DNA of 7,148 nt, taken from the NCBI GenBank assembly GCA_007135015.1, contig SLJS01000062.1, positions 1 to 7,148 on the forward strand, in the 5' to 3' direction. Source of the stretch: Alcanivorax sp. GTDB lineage: Bacteria; Pseudomonadota; Gammaproteobacteria; Pseudomonadales; Alcanivoracaceae. Positions 1 to 5,751 of the stretch are shown one piece after another (position 1 is the stretch's first letter; each line of letters begins with the position of its first letter). The notes beneath the pieces were generated by a model, which did no database searches, had not been told where the DNA came from, and saw nothing but the letters and a program-made list of their open reading frames with translations. The translations under genes were made by a program, and so were the position numbers.

Positions 1-50
1 CCATCCAGGGCCTCGCAGAGCTCGGCCCGCTCCGGCGGCGGTCCGTCCAT
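1..50 (-). CDS. possible N-terminal fragment of an unidentified protein, cut by the window edge
   Basis: An ATG at 50-48 on the minus strand opens a frame that stays open for 16 codons to the edge and reads MDGPPPERAELCEALDG. The composition (acidic, Ala/Leu/Glu-rich, codons ending in G or C) suits a real N-terminus in this genome. An AAGG stretch about 10 bases upstream could be the ribosome binding site. It would lie downstream of rluA in the same orientation. Sixteen residues are too few to name a family, and such a short open frame can arise by chance. A perfect 9-bp hairpin (40-61) overlaps the start codon. Confidence 0.35.
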   Translation of the reverse strand, partial: MDGPPPERAELCEALD

Positions 51-61
51 TGGGACGGACC
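40..61. repeat. perfect 9-bp inverted repeat with 4-base loop over a putative start codon
   Basis: GGTCCGTCC (40-48) pairs perfectly with GGACGGACC (53-61) across the loop ATTG. In a minus-strand transcript the loop and the first stem bases contain the putative ATG at 50-48, and the other arm touches the candidate ribosome binding site. It could restrain translation of the partial gene; with no transcript evidence this is inference. Confidence 0.55.
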
Positions 62-257
62 TTGTTTCCGCCTCCGCCCCCTTCGCAGGGGAGGGAGTCC
101 GTTTATCGGCTTGCCCTGCCAGCGAAGAGCTTTTGCGACACCCTGTTGATGGGAGAAGGGTTGGGGATAGGGGGCATTCTTCAGCGCCAGACACCGGATT
201 CGGCAAGGAATGTTTTCCTCTGGCCACTGAAGACCGACCGCCGCCAACCGGCCAGAA
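51..257. other. gene-free stretch downstream of rluA with degenerate repeat remnants
   Basis: I find no convincing gene on either strand between the rluA stop and the possible start at 50. Plus-strand frames that cross the stretch run on through rluA antisense and are arginine/proline-rich, as shadows usually are. It holds a C-rich/G-rich imperfect palindrome around 82-105, the repeat word at 130-144, and a G-rich run around 151-175 like the GGGAGAGGGTTGGGGTGAGGG intergenic repeat of many GC-rich Proteobacteria. A small hairpin, AGGAA-TGTT-TTCCT, lies near 208-221. No clear intrinsic terminator (strong stem plus T-run) follows rluA. Confidence 0.5.
130..144 (-). repeat. solo copy of the outer-arm word of the 4163-4294 palindrome
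   Basis: CTTTTGCGACACCCT here is the exact reverse complement of 4164-4178, and its first 14-base version matches 4280-4293 in 13 of 14 positions. Both this copy and the 4280 copy are followed a few bases later by a G-rich GGGA/GAAGGG stretch. It therefore looks like a half or decayed copy of the same family of intergenic repeat, without the REP hairpins. Confidence 0.6.
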
Positions 258-938
258 TCAAAAGGGGATGTCCGAGTCAAAGCGCATCCATTGCCCGGTT
301 TCCGGATGTTCGAATCCGATGGCACACGCATGCAGCATCAGCCGTGGACTGCGGGCCTCGATTTCCGGCGGGGCATAGAGATCGCAGCCGAGGATGGGGT
401 GGCCTGATTCGGCCAGGTGGATGCGCAGCTGATGGGAGCGTCCGGTGACCGGCAAGAGCTGCACCCGGGTGGAATCGTCGCGGCGGTCGCGCTCGAGTAC
501 CCGGTAACGGGTCAGCGCCGCCTTGCCCCGCTCGGCGCAGATCTTCTGGCGCGGGCGGTTCTGCCAGTCCGGGGCAATGGGCAGATCAATCTCGCCGCGA
601 TCCTGTTGGAGAACACCCGCCACCACCGCCTGATATTCCTTGTCCACGCGCCGTTCGGCAAAGGCTCGGTTCAGGCGCCGCTGGGCCTCGGCCTGGAGTG
701 CGATGATCATCAGTCCGGAGGTGTCCAGGTCCAGGCGGTGGACCATCCGCACCTCCGGGAACTGCTGTTCCAGACGCCAGCGCACCGAGTCCCGGTTTTC
801 CGGTCCCCGTCCGGGCACCGAGAGAAGAAAGGCGGGTTTTTCCACCACAAGAAGCTGTTCGTCGCGGTGGCGGATCCGCACTTGTTCAAGACACTCGGGA
901 ACAATATAGCGTGGCGGCCCCAGGGGCTTATCGCTCAC
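258..938 (-). CDS. rluA: RluA-family pseudouridine synthase (23S rRNA U746 / tRNA U32 type)
   Basis: The 226-residue product isomerises specific uridines to pseudouridine; in E. coli, RluA (219 aa) modifies U746 of 23S rRNA and U32 of several tRNAs in the cytoplasm. The catalytic motif HRLDLDTSG lies at about residues 67-75, with the nucleophile Asp at about 70. Further RluA-specific blocks follow in the E. coli order: LLSVPGR (about 38-44), LPIAPDWQNRPRQK, TGRSHQLRIH, GHPILGCDLYA and SPRLMLHA. It lacks the N-terminal S4 domain of RluC/RluD, as expected for RluA. I place the start at the GTG at 938, not at ATG 1082, because the upstream extension is lon read in another frame, GAGGTGG lies 6 bases before the GTG, and the resulting length fits the family. 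The gene overlaps the 3' end of lon by 11 bases, which suggests translational coupling. The exact target nucleotides are inferred from homology. Confidence 0.92.
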   Translation of the reverse strand: MSDKPLGPPRYIVPECLEQVRIRHRDEQLLVVEKPAFLLSVPGRGPENRDSVRWRLEQQFPEVRMVHRLDLDTSGLMIIALQAEAQRRLNRAFAERRVDKEYQAVVAGVLQQDRGEIDLPIAPDWQNRPRQKICAERGKAALTRYRVLERDRRDDSTRVQLLPVTGRSHQLRIHLAESGHPILGCDLYAPPEIEARSPRLMLHACAIGFEHPETGQWMRFDSDIPF

Positions 939-3315
939 TGAAGACCACCTCGTGAACCTGATCGTATCGTGAGGCGAAGTGCGCAGTGATGTCGTCGCGC
1001 AGGTAACCGGGCAGTTCCTCGAAATCCCTGCGATTGGCTTCAGGCAGCACCACTTCGCGAATGCCGGCGCGGCGGGCGGCAATGATCTTCTCGCGGATGC
1101 CGCCCACTGGGAGCACCTGTCCGGTAAGGGTCAGTTCTCCGGTCATGGCCAGTTTGCGCGGGATCTTCCTGCCCGTGGCCAGCGACACCAGAGCGGTGGC
1201 CATGGTGATGCCCGCCGAAGGGCCGTCCTTGGGCGTGGCGCCTTCGGGTACATGCAGATGGATATGGCTGTTGTCGAACCAGTCCGGATCGCCACCGAAG
1301 CGTTTCAGGTTGCCGTCCACATAACTCAGCGCGATCTCGGCGGACTCGCGCATTACGTCACCGAGTTGCCCGGTCTGGCGAAAACCGCGGCGGCTGCGAT
1401 GGACCCTTGTGGCTTCCACGGGCAGTGTGGCCCCTCCCATGGACGTCCAGGCCAGGCCCGTGACCACACCGACGCCACGCTGGGGCCGTTCCTTGCGGAA
1501 ATAGGGCATGCCCAGGAGCTCTTCCAGGTTCCGGTTGGTCACCGAGATCTTCCTTTCTCCGTCAAGCAGCCGCACCACGGCCTTGCGAATGATCTTGTTG
1601 AGCTGCTTTTCCAGGTTGCGCACGCCCGCTTCCCGGGCGTACCCGTCCACCACCTGCCGCAGGGCCGAGGCGGAGATCTTTAGCTGCGAGGGTTTCACTC
1701 CGGCGCGTTCCAGTGCCCGCGGCCAGAGATGCTTGCGTGCGATCTCCACCTTTTCGTCGGTGATATAGCCGGACAGCCGGATCACCTCCATGCGATCAAG
1801 CAGCGGGCCGGGAATGGAATCCAGGGTATTGGCGGTGCACAGGAACAGGCAGTGGGACAGATCCAGGCGTGTGTCCAGATAATGGTCCAGGAACTGGTAG
1901 TTCTGTTCCGGGTCCAGCACCTCCAGCAACGCCGAAGCCGGATCCCCCTGGAAGGAAGCACCCAGCTTGTCCACTTCGTCGAGCATGATCACCGGATTGG
2001 CCGTGCCGGAGTCCTTCAGCGCTTGGACCAGCTTGCCGGGCAGGGCGCCGATATAGGTGCGGCGGTGGCCCTTGATCTCGGATTCGTCACGCATGCCGCC
2101 CAGGCTGAAGCGATAAAAACGCCGGTCCAGCGCTTCGGCGATGCTGCGCCCGATACTCGTCTTGCCCACCCCGGGCGGGCCCACCAGCAGCAGGATGCTG
2201 CCGCGCACCTCGCCGCGCATGGAGCCGACGGCAAGAAACTCGATAATGCGGTCCTTGATGTCCTCGAGCCCCGCGTGGTGGCTCTCCAGCACCTCGCGGG
2301 CATGGCAAAGATCCAGATTGTCGCGGGAATAATGCCCCCAGGGCACGCTGGTCGCCCAGTCCAGCCAGTTGCGGGTCACGCCGTATTCGGCCGAGCTGGT
2401 CTCCAGCACCGAAAGCTTGCGTAGTTCCTCCTCGATCTTGCGTTCGGCGTCCTCCGGTACGCTCAGGCTCTCGAGCCGCCCGCGGAACTCTTCCACATCC
2501 GCCGTGCGGTCGTCCTTGCTCAGGCCCAGCTCGCGCTGGATCACCTTGAGCTGTTCGCGCAGGAAGAACTCGCGCTGCTGCTGCGAGATCTTCTCGTTGA
2601 CCTCCTCGCTGATCCGGCTCTGCAGCCGGGCCACCTCCAGCTCCTTCTTGACCAGCACCAGCACCTTTTCCATCCGTTTGAGCAGGGGGACGGTCTCCAG
2701 GATTTCCTGGAGCTGGTCGCCGGAAGCGGTGGTCAGCGCGGCGGCAAAATCGGTCAGCGGCGAAGGGTCCCTGGGGCTGAAGTTCTGCAGATAGGTCTTC
2801 AGCCCCTCGTTGTACAACGGGTTGAGCGGAATCAGCTCCTTGATGTTGCTGATGATGGCCATGGCGTAGGCCTTGACGTTGTCGTCGTCGGCATGCTCCT
2901 CGGGCTGGGGATATTCCACCTCCGCCATGAAGGGCTCGCGCTGGCTCAGCCAGGCGGTGATCCGGAAACGGGCCAGGCCCTGCACCACCAGCTGCAGGGT
3001 GCCGGATTCCCGGGCGGCGTTGTGCACCTTGACGATACAGCCGTATTCGGGAAAGTCCCCGGTGGTGAGATCGTCCTCGGACTTGTCCGGGATATAGGCC
3101 AGCCCCACCATGTGATGCGGCGTCTGGCTGACCCGCTCCAGGGTGGTGTTCCACTGTTGTTCGTTGAAAACAACCGGCTGGACCAGCCCCGGCATGAAGG
3201 GACGTTCGGTGACCGGCAGAAGATAGATGCGGCGGGGCAGTGCCTCGTCCGGCAGAATCAGCTCGCCGCCGGGAGCGTGTTCCTCCCGGCTGTTGTTGAT
3301 AGCTTCCTCGTCCAT
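928..3315 (-). CDS. lon: ATP-dependent Lon protease (endopeptidase La), AsrA/Lon-2-like subtype
   Basis: The 795-residue cytoplasmic AAA+ serine protease unfolds and degrades misfolded and regulatory proteins as a homohexamer. The domain order is complete: N-terminal LON substrate-binding domain (about 28-220), coiled-coil linker (about 220-300), AAA+ module with Walker A GPPGVGKT (379-386), Walker B VIMLDE (442-447) and a TAN sensor segment (494-496), then the protease domain with the Ser-Lys dyad, Ser700 in PKDGPSAG and Lys743 in GGIREK. The dyad spacing of 43 equals that of E. coli Lon (S679/K722). E. coli Lon is 784 aa. The N-terminus (LPRRIYLLPVTERPFMPG) and the block RGFRQTGQLGDVM resemble, from memory, the second Lon of pseudomonads (AsrA) more than E. 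coli Lon, so a canonical lon may exist elsewhere in the genome. The ATG start is preceded by a GGACGGA-like site. A heat-shock-type promoter candidate lies just upstream, and the 3' end overlaps rluA. Confidence 0.96.
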   Translation of the reverse strand: MDEEAINNSREEHAPGGELILPDEALPRRIYLLPVTERPFMPGLVQPVVFNEQQWNTTLERVSQTPHHMVGLAYIPDKSEDDLTTGDFPEYGCIVKVHNAARESGTLQLVVQGLARFRITAWLSQREPFMAEVEYPQPEEHADDDNVKAYAMAIISNIKELIPLNPLYNEGLKTYLQNFSPRDPSPLTDFAAALTTASGDQLQEILETVPLLKRMEKVLVLVKKELEVARLQSRISEEVNEKISQQQREFFLREQLKVIQRELGLSKDDRTADVEEFRGRLESLSVPEDAERKIEEELRKLSVLETSSAEYGVTRNWLDWATSVPWGHYSRDNLDLCHAREVLESHHAGLEDIKDRIIEFLAVGSMRGEVRGSILLLVGPPGVGKTSIGRSIAEALDRRFYRFSLGGMRDESEIKGHRRTYIGALPGKLVQALKDSGTANPVIMLDEVDKLGASFQGDPASALLEVLDPEQNYQFLDHYLDTRLDLSHCLFLCTANTLDSIPGPLLDRMEVIRLSGYITDEKVEIARKHLWPRALERAGVKPSQLKISASALRQVVDGYAREAGVRNLEKQLNKIIRKAVVRLLDGERKISVTNRNLEELLGMPYFRKERPQRGVGVVTGLAWTSMGGATLPVEATRVHRSRRGFRQTGQLGDVMRESAEIALSYVDGNLKRFGGDPDWFDNSHIHLHVPEGATPKDGPSAGITMATALVSLATGRKIPRKLAMTGELTLTGQVLPVGGIREKIIAARRAGIREVVLPEANRRDFEELPGYLRDDITAHFASRYDQVHEVVFSER
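945..951 (-). promoter_or_regulatory. ribosome binding site deciding the GTG start of rluA, inside lon
   Basis: On the minus strand GAGGTGG is followed by 6 bases and then GTG (938-936). It lies within the last codons of lon, so ribosomes finishing lon would be placed to reinitiate at rluA. Confidence 0.65.
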
Positions 3316-3342
3316 GCTTCCGTCCTGATCAGCCTTCCGGTC

Positions 3343-3372
3343 AGATTTGGAGGCCGGGGCGGAAAATTCAAC
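3343..3372 (-). promoter_or_regulatory. candidate sigma-32 (heat-shock) promoter of lon
   Basis: On the minus strand GTTGAAT (3372-3366) is followed by 15 bases and CCAAATCT (3350-3343). This resembles the RpoH pattern CTTGAAA, N11-16, CCCCATNT: the -35 core TTGAA is intact and the -10 matches at five of seven fixed positions. It lies in the 82-bp gap between the methyltransferase stop and the lon start, giving a leader of roughly 20-30 bases. lon being a classical heat-shock gene makes this reasonable, but it was found by eye and short motifs are easily matched. Confidence 0.35.
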
Positions 3373-3397
3373 CGCCGGGCACAGCTCCGGGTCCGGG

Positions 3398-4036
3398 TCA
3401 GCCGCGCACCACCAGCAGATCCGCGCTGGCCCGGCGCGGGGTGCTGGTACGTCGCTCGATCACCTCCACGTCCGCCGGGAGTTCCTGCTCGCAGCGTTCC
3501 GCCAGGTTGTAGAAGGGCGAACGCCCCGGGTCGGCGACGATGATCCGCTTGACGCCCGATCGCAGTGCCCGGCGAATGAGGTTGAACAGGATCGGTGTCA
3601 GCTCGTCCCAGAAGCAGATATCGGCGCCGGCCAGGGTGTGAAAGCCCTTCATGTGGCGCTTGGTGATCTTCTCGAAATAGAGCCGCCGGGTTTCGATGTC
3701 CACATTGTTGATCGCCGCGTGGAGGTCCAGAAACGGAAAGACCTCCGGGTCCGCGTCCACGGCCAGCACCTTCTGTTTGAGCCGCTTTGCCGCGTAGATC
3801 CCCAGCGGGCCCCAGCCACAACCCAGGTCCATGAAACGGGCGCCGTCCGGCGGGCGATTGCGTATCAGGTAGTCCATGATCAGGAAACTGGAGTTCCAGA
3901 TCTTGTTGCCGTGTATCGAGGGCTCGAGATTGCGGCGCTTGAGTTTCTGTATCTCCGGGTGGGCCGCCTTCAGAAGTGTAATCCCTCTTGTACGGACCAC
4001 ACGCTTGTCCGAAGTCTTGATCTTGATCTTTTCCAT
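3398..4036 (-). CDS. class I SAM-dependent methyltransferase, NNT1/METTL (lysine methyltransferase)-like
   Basis: The 212-residue product is a Rossmann-fold methyltransferase. The SAM-binding motif I DLGCGWGPLG lies at 70-79 and the acidic end of strand 2 is VDADPE at 93-98. A motif-IV-like segment with CFWDELT lies around 141-147, and ADPGRSPF at about 169-176 recalls the ADPGR block of the COG3897/NNT1-EFM7 protein methyltransferases. The IWNSSFLIMDYL stretch (46-57) before motif I also fits that group, whose members methylate lysines or N-termini of proteins; the substrate here is unknown. I chose the ATG at 4036 because AAGGA lies 8 bases upstream and a promoter sits just beyond. A longer frame back to 4324 would run through the promoter and a palindromic repeat and has no protein-like composition. 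It is the first gene of the minus-strand cluster, 82 bp before lon, and may share transcripts with it. Confidence 0.85.
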   Translation of the reverse strand: MEKIKIKTSDKRVVRTRGITLLKAAHPEIQKLKRRNLEPSIHGNKIWNSSFLIMDYLIRNRPPDGARFMDLGCGWGPLGIYAAKRLKQKVLAVDADPEVFPFLDLHAAINNVDIETRRLYFEKITKRHMKGFHTLAGADICFWDELTPILFNLIRRALRSGVKRIIVADPGRSPFYNLAERCEQELPADVEVIERRTSTPRRASADLLVVRG

Positions 4037-4063
4037 GGATGACGTCCTTCTGGCAAGCGGCAA

Positions 4064-4092
4064 ACCATACGGTCTGACGCAGAAGGCTTCAA
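4064..4092 (-). promoter_or_regulatory. sigma-70-like promoter of the methyltransferase gene
   Basis: On the minus strand TTGAAG (4092-4087), a 17-base spacer and TATGGT (4069-4064) each match four of six consensus positions with ideal spacing. The predicted transcript start, near 4057, gives a leader of about 20 bases containing the AAGGA ribosome binding site, consistent with the ATG at 4036. Confidence 0.5.
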
Positions 4093-4193
4093 GAGAGCCT
4101 TGCCGGTAACCGCCGACCTTTCCGGAATTCATCACCGCCGGATTCCTGCTGTTCTTCCATCCGAGGGTGTCGCAAAAGGGTCTCCTGGCACTT

Positions 4194-4218
4194 GTGGGAG
4201 CGGACCTCGGGCCGCGAA
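4194..4218 (+). repeat. REP-like unit with GTGG head (left unit of the 4163-4294 element)
   Basis: A GTGG tetranucleotide is followed by GAGCGGACCTCGGGCCGCGAA, which folds as GCGG/CCGC and CC/GG around a TC loop with one internal mismatch. This is the head-plus-imperfect-hairpin form of REP sequences known in Pseudomonas and relatives, where RAYT transposases act on GTRG-headed REPs. Confidence 0.7.
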
Positions 4219-4248
4219 GGCCCCGGATTCCGGCACGGTGCCAGGTTC

Positions 4249-4273
4249 TTCGCGCCCCAAGGTGCGCTCCCAC
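4249..4273 (-). repeat. REP-like unit with GTGG head (right, inverted unit of the 4163-4294 element)
   Basis: Read on the minus strand it starts GTGG and continues GAGCGCACCTTGGGGCGCGAA, folding as GCGC/GCGC and CC/GG around a TT loop. Compared with 4194-4218 the stem bases differ, yet each unit still pairs internally, so the fold is kept while the sequence drifts. Confidence 0.7.
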
Positions 4274-4294
4274 AAACCCTTTTGCGATACCCTC

Positions 4295-4492
4295 GTCCGG
4301 GGGAAGGGAAACGAAAGCATGCAAAATGTTTCCTGTGCGTGGCAGCGCGTCTGCGGCACCAGTAGGCTACAATCCCCGCGGAATCCGTCCGGGAACCGGA
4401 TCAGTGGATCCCGGGGGGCCGGACAATCGTGCCGTCGACGGCGGCGGCGCAGGGACGGCCTTTGGCCATCTCATGGCAACAGGGGGAACCGA
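4295..4492. other. gene-free upstream region of the kinase gene
   Basis: Together with the promoter and palindrome to its left this makes a 456-base stretch without a gene between the methyltransferase and kinase starts. The kinase frame is open through it, but the reading includes a run of seven arginines and has no family resemblance, so I treat it as untranslated. An ATG at 4319 in that frame has a possible AAGGGA site, but its product shows the same non-coding look. A TACAAT at 4368-4373 could be a -10 box, with no recognisable -35 at 16-18 bases. Confidence 0.45.
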
Positions 4493-4495
4493 TTG
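4481..4495 (+). promoter_or_regulatory. ribosome binding site and TTG start of the ABC1/UbiB-family gene
   Basis: AGGGGGA (4481-4487) is followed by five bases and TTG (4493-4495). No in-frame ATG nearby has a comparable site: the next, at 4565, is preceded only by a GC-rich stretch and would remove N-terminal helix sequence. Confidence 0.5.
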
Positions 4496-5749
4496 GGGCT
4501 GCGAGAAGACATCAGGATCGGACGGCGCGCGGCCAGTGGCCTGGTTGCCGGGCGCGGGCGCTACATGCGGGCACTGGGCGCGGCGGGCGAAGTGGCCGCT
4601 CTCTATGCCCGTCACCGCCTTCGTGGCAGCCGGAGCCTGGAAGAGGTCCATCGCGAAGCGGCCACGCGCATTACCGATCTGTGCCGTCGCAACGGAGCAA
4701 GCTGGGTCAAGGCGGCCCAGTTCTTCAGCTGCCGTCCGGACGTGCTGCCCCCCGAATACATCCAGGAGCTGCAGCGGCTGCAGAACGAGGCATCCCCGGT
4801 GCGGTTCGAACATATCAAGACGGTGCTGGAGGAGGCCTGGGGGGACAACTGGGAGCGTCATTTTCAGGCCTTTGACCTGGTGCCGGTGGCCACGGCGTCC
4901 ATTGCGCAGGTGCACCGGGCCCGGCTGGCCAGCGGCGAGGAGGTCGCCGTCAAGATCCGGTTGCCGGGCGTGCTGGATCTTTTCGACCAGGACACCCGGA
5001 TCTTCAGGCTGCTGGCCCGGATACTGTCGCCCTTCGTGCGCGAGCTCGATGTCGACCAGATCGTCGAGCAACTGCTGGAGATGACGGCGGTGGAGCTCGA
5101 CTTCCGCAATGAAGCCGAGAACCTGCAGCGTTTTGCCAGGCAGCCTCATCCGGCGGGCATCCGTGTTCCGGAGCTGTTCTCCGAGCTCAGCGGCCCGTCC
5201 GTGCTGGTCACCGGCTGGGAAGAGGGTGACCGGCTTCGCGACTTTCTTGACGAGCATCGCGATGAAGCGCCGGAGCTGCTGACCCGGCTCTTTGCCAGCT
5301 ATCTGCAGCAGGTGACCCGTTTCGGCATCTACCAGGCGGACCCGCACCCGGGCAATTTCATTGTCAACGCGCAGCGCGAGATCATTATCCTGGATTTCGG
5401 CGCCATCGGTCGCCTGACCCCGGACGAAGTCGTTCGTTACTCCCGTCTGCTCTACGGGCTGATGGGCTTCGAGGGGGACGTGGACATCGGCGAACTGTTC
5501 GTCGAGGCGGGCTTTGTCGGCGGCGATGCCGAAACCCTGCGGGAACTGGCCCTGTACGTACTCAGCGACCGGCTCAAGCGCAAGGAGCCCGGCTCCGCCA
5601 TGTCCGAACTCATCGAACTCTTCCGCCGCAATCACGTGAAGATCCCGGACTCCTACATCGGCATTGCCCGGGTGCTGATCACCGTCGGCGGGTTCCTGAT
5701 GAATTACGACGTGCCCTTCGACTGGCGTCCGCCGGAGCAGCGGTCATGA
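4493..5749 (+). CDS. ABC1/AarF/UbiB-family atypical kinase
   Basis: The product has 418 residues from the TTG start. The family (UbiB, AarF, COQ8/ADCK) has a protein-kinase-like fold, binds and hydrolyses ATP, and is mostly linked to ubiquinone and other isoprenoid lipid metabolism at the inner membrane. Visible family motifs, in order: the KxGQ-motif region, here KAAQ (73-76), followed by RPDVLPPEY (81-89); the alanine-rich loop ATASIAQVH (133-141); VAVK with the ATP-binding Lys at 154; ELDFRNEAEN (201-210) of the ExD motif; DPHPGN (283-288); and the metal-binding DFG (301-303). Two things are odd. The normally invariant Gly of KxGQ is Ala, and there is no hydrophobic C-terminal tail like the membrane segments that end E. 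coli UbiB, the protein stopping at about 418 residues. It is not next to ubiE/ubiJ, so I do not call it ubiB. It stands alone, bracketed by two related palindromic elements. Confidence 0.9.
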   Translation: MGLREDIRIGRRAASGLVAGRGRYMRALGAAGEVAALYARHRLRGSRSLEEVHREAATRITDLCRRNGASWVKAAQFFSCRPDVLPPEYIQELQRLQNEASPVRFEHIKTVLEEAWGDNWERHFQAFDLVPVATASIAQVHRARLASGEEVAVKIRLPGVLDLFDQDTRIFRLLARILSPFVRELDVDQIVEQLLEMTAVELDFRNEAENLQRFARQPHPAGIRVPELFSELSGPSVLVTGWEEGDRLRDFLDEHRDEAPELLTRLFASYLQQVTRFGIYQADPHPGNFIVNAQREIIILDFGAIGRLTPDEVVRYSRLLYGLMGFEGDVDIGELFVEAGFVGGDAETLRELALYVLSDRLKRKEPGSAMSELIELFRRNHVKIPDSYIGIARVLITVGGFLMNYDVPFDWRPPEQRS

Positions 5750-5751
5750 AA

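Larger units (their letters stand above)
4163..4294. repeat. composite nested palindrome: outer inverted repeat around two inverted REP-like hairpins
   Basis: The outer arms are 4163-4181 and 4276-4294, complementary in 18 of 19 positions around TCGCAAAAGGGT. Inside them are two REP-like units in opposite orientation (4194-4218 and 4249-4273), separated by a 30-base centre with the small hairpin GGCAC-G-GTGCC (4232-4242). The arrangement is that of a BIME (bacterial interspersed mosaic element). It lies between the divergent methyltransferase and kinase genes, so a terminator role for a converging gene pair does not apply here. No transposase is present, so if mobile it would depend on an enzyme elsewhere. 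Confidence 0.8.

Noticed and set aside
50..448. Plus-strand frame across the left region
   Set aside because: It runs antisense through rluA, is arginine/proline-rich, and contains the repeat word; a shadow frame.
939..1082. N-terminal extension of rluA to the ATG at 1082
   Set aside because: These 48 codons lie wholly within lon in another frame, show no RluA resemblance, and a well-placed ribosome binding site precedes the GTG at 938.
2087..3154. Long alternative frame inside lon on the same strand
   Set aside because: Glycine/alanine/arginine-rich frame-shifted reading of lon, a common artefact of high GC content.
3354..3380. Intrinsic terminator after the methyltransferase
   Set aside because: Only a 5-bp GGCGG/CCGCC stem with a long loop and no T-run; it also overlaps the promoter candidate.
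4037..4324. N-terminal extension of the methyltransferase to 4324
   Set aside because: It would cross a good promoter and the palindromic element; the translation is low in protein character and ATG 4036 has a clear AAGGA.
4368..4373. TACAAT as a -10 box for the kinase gene
   Set aside because: No credible -35 hexamer at 16-18 bases upstream and no extended -10 TG, so it is not listed as a promoter.
4319..4492. Extension of the kinase N-terminus to the ATG at 4319 (or to 4100)
   Set aside because: The translation includes seven consecutive arginines and part of it reads through the palindrome; no ABC1 resemblance before about 4500.
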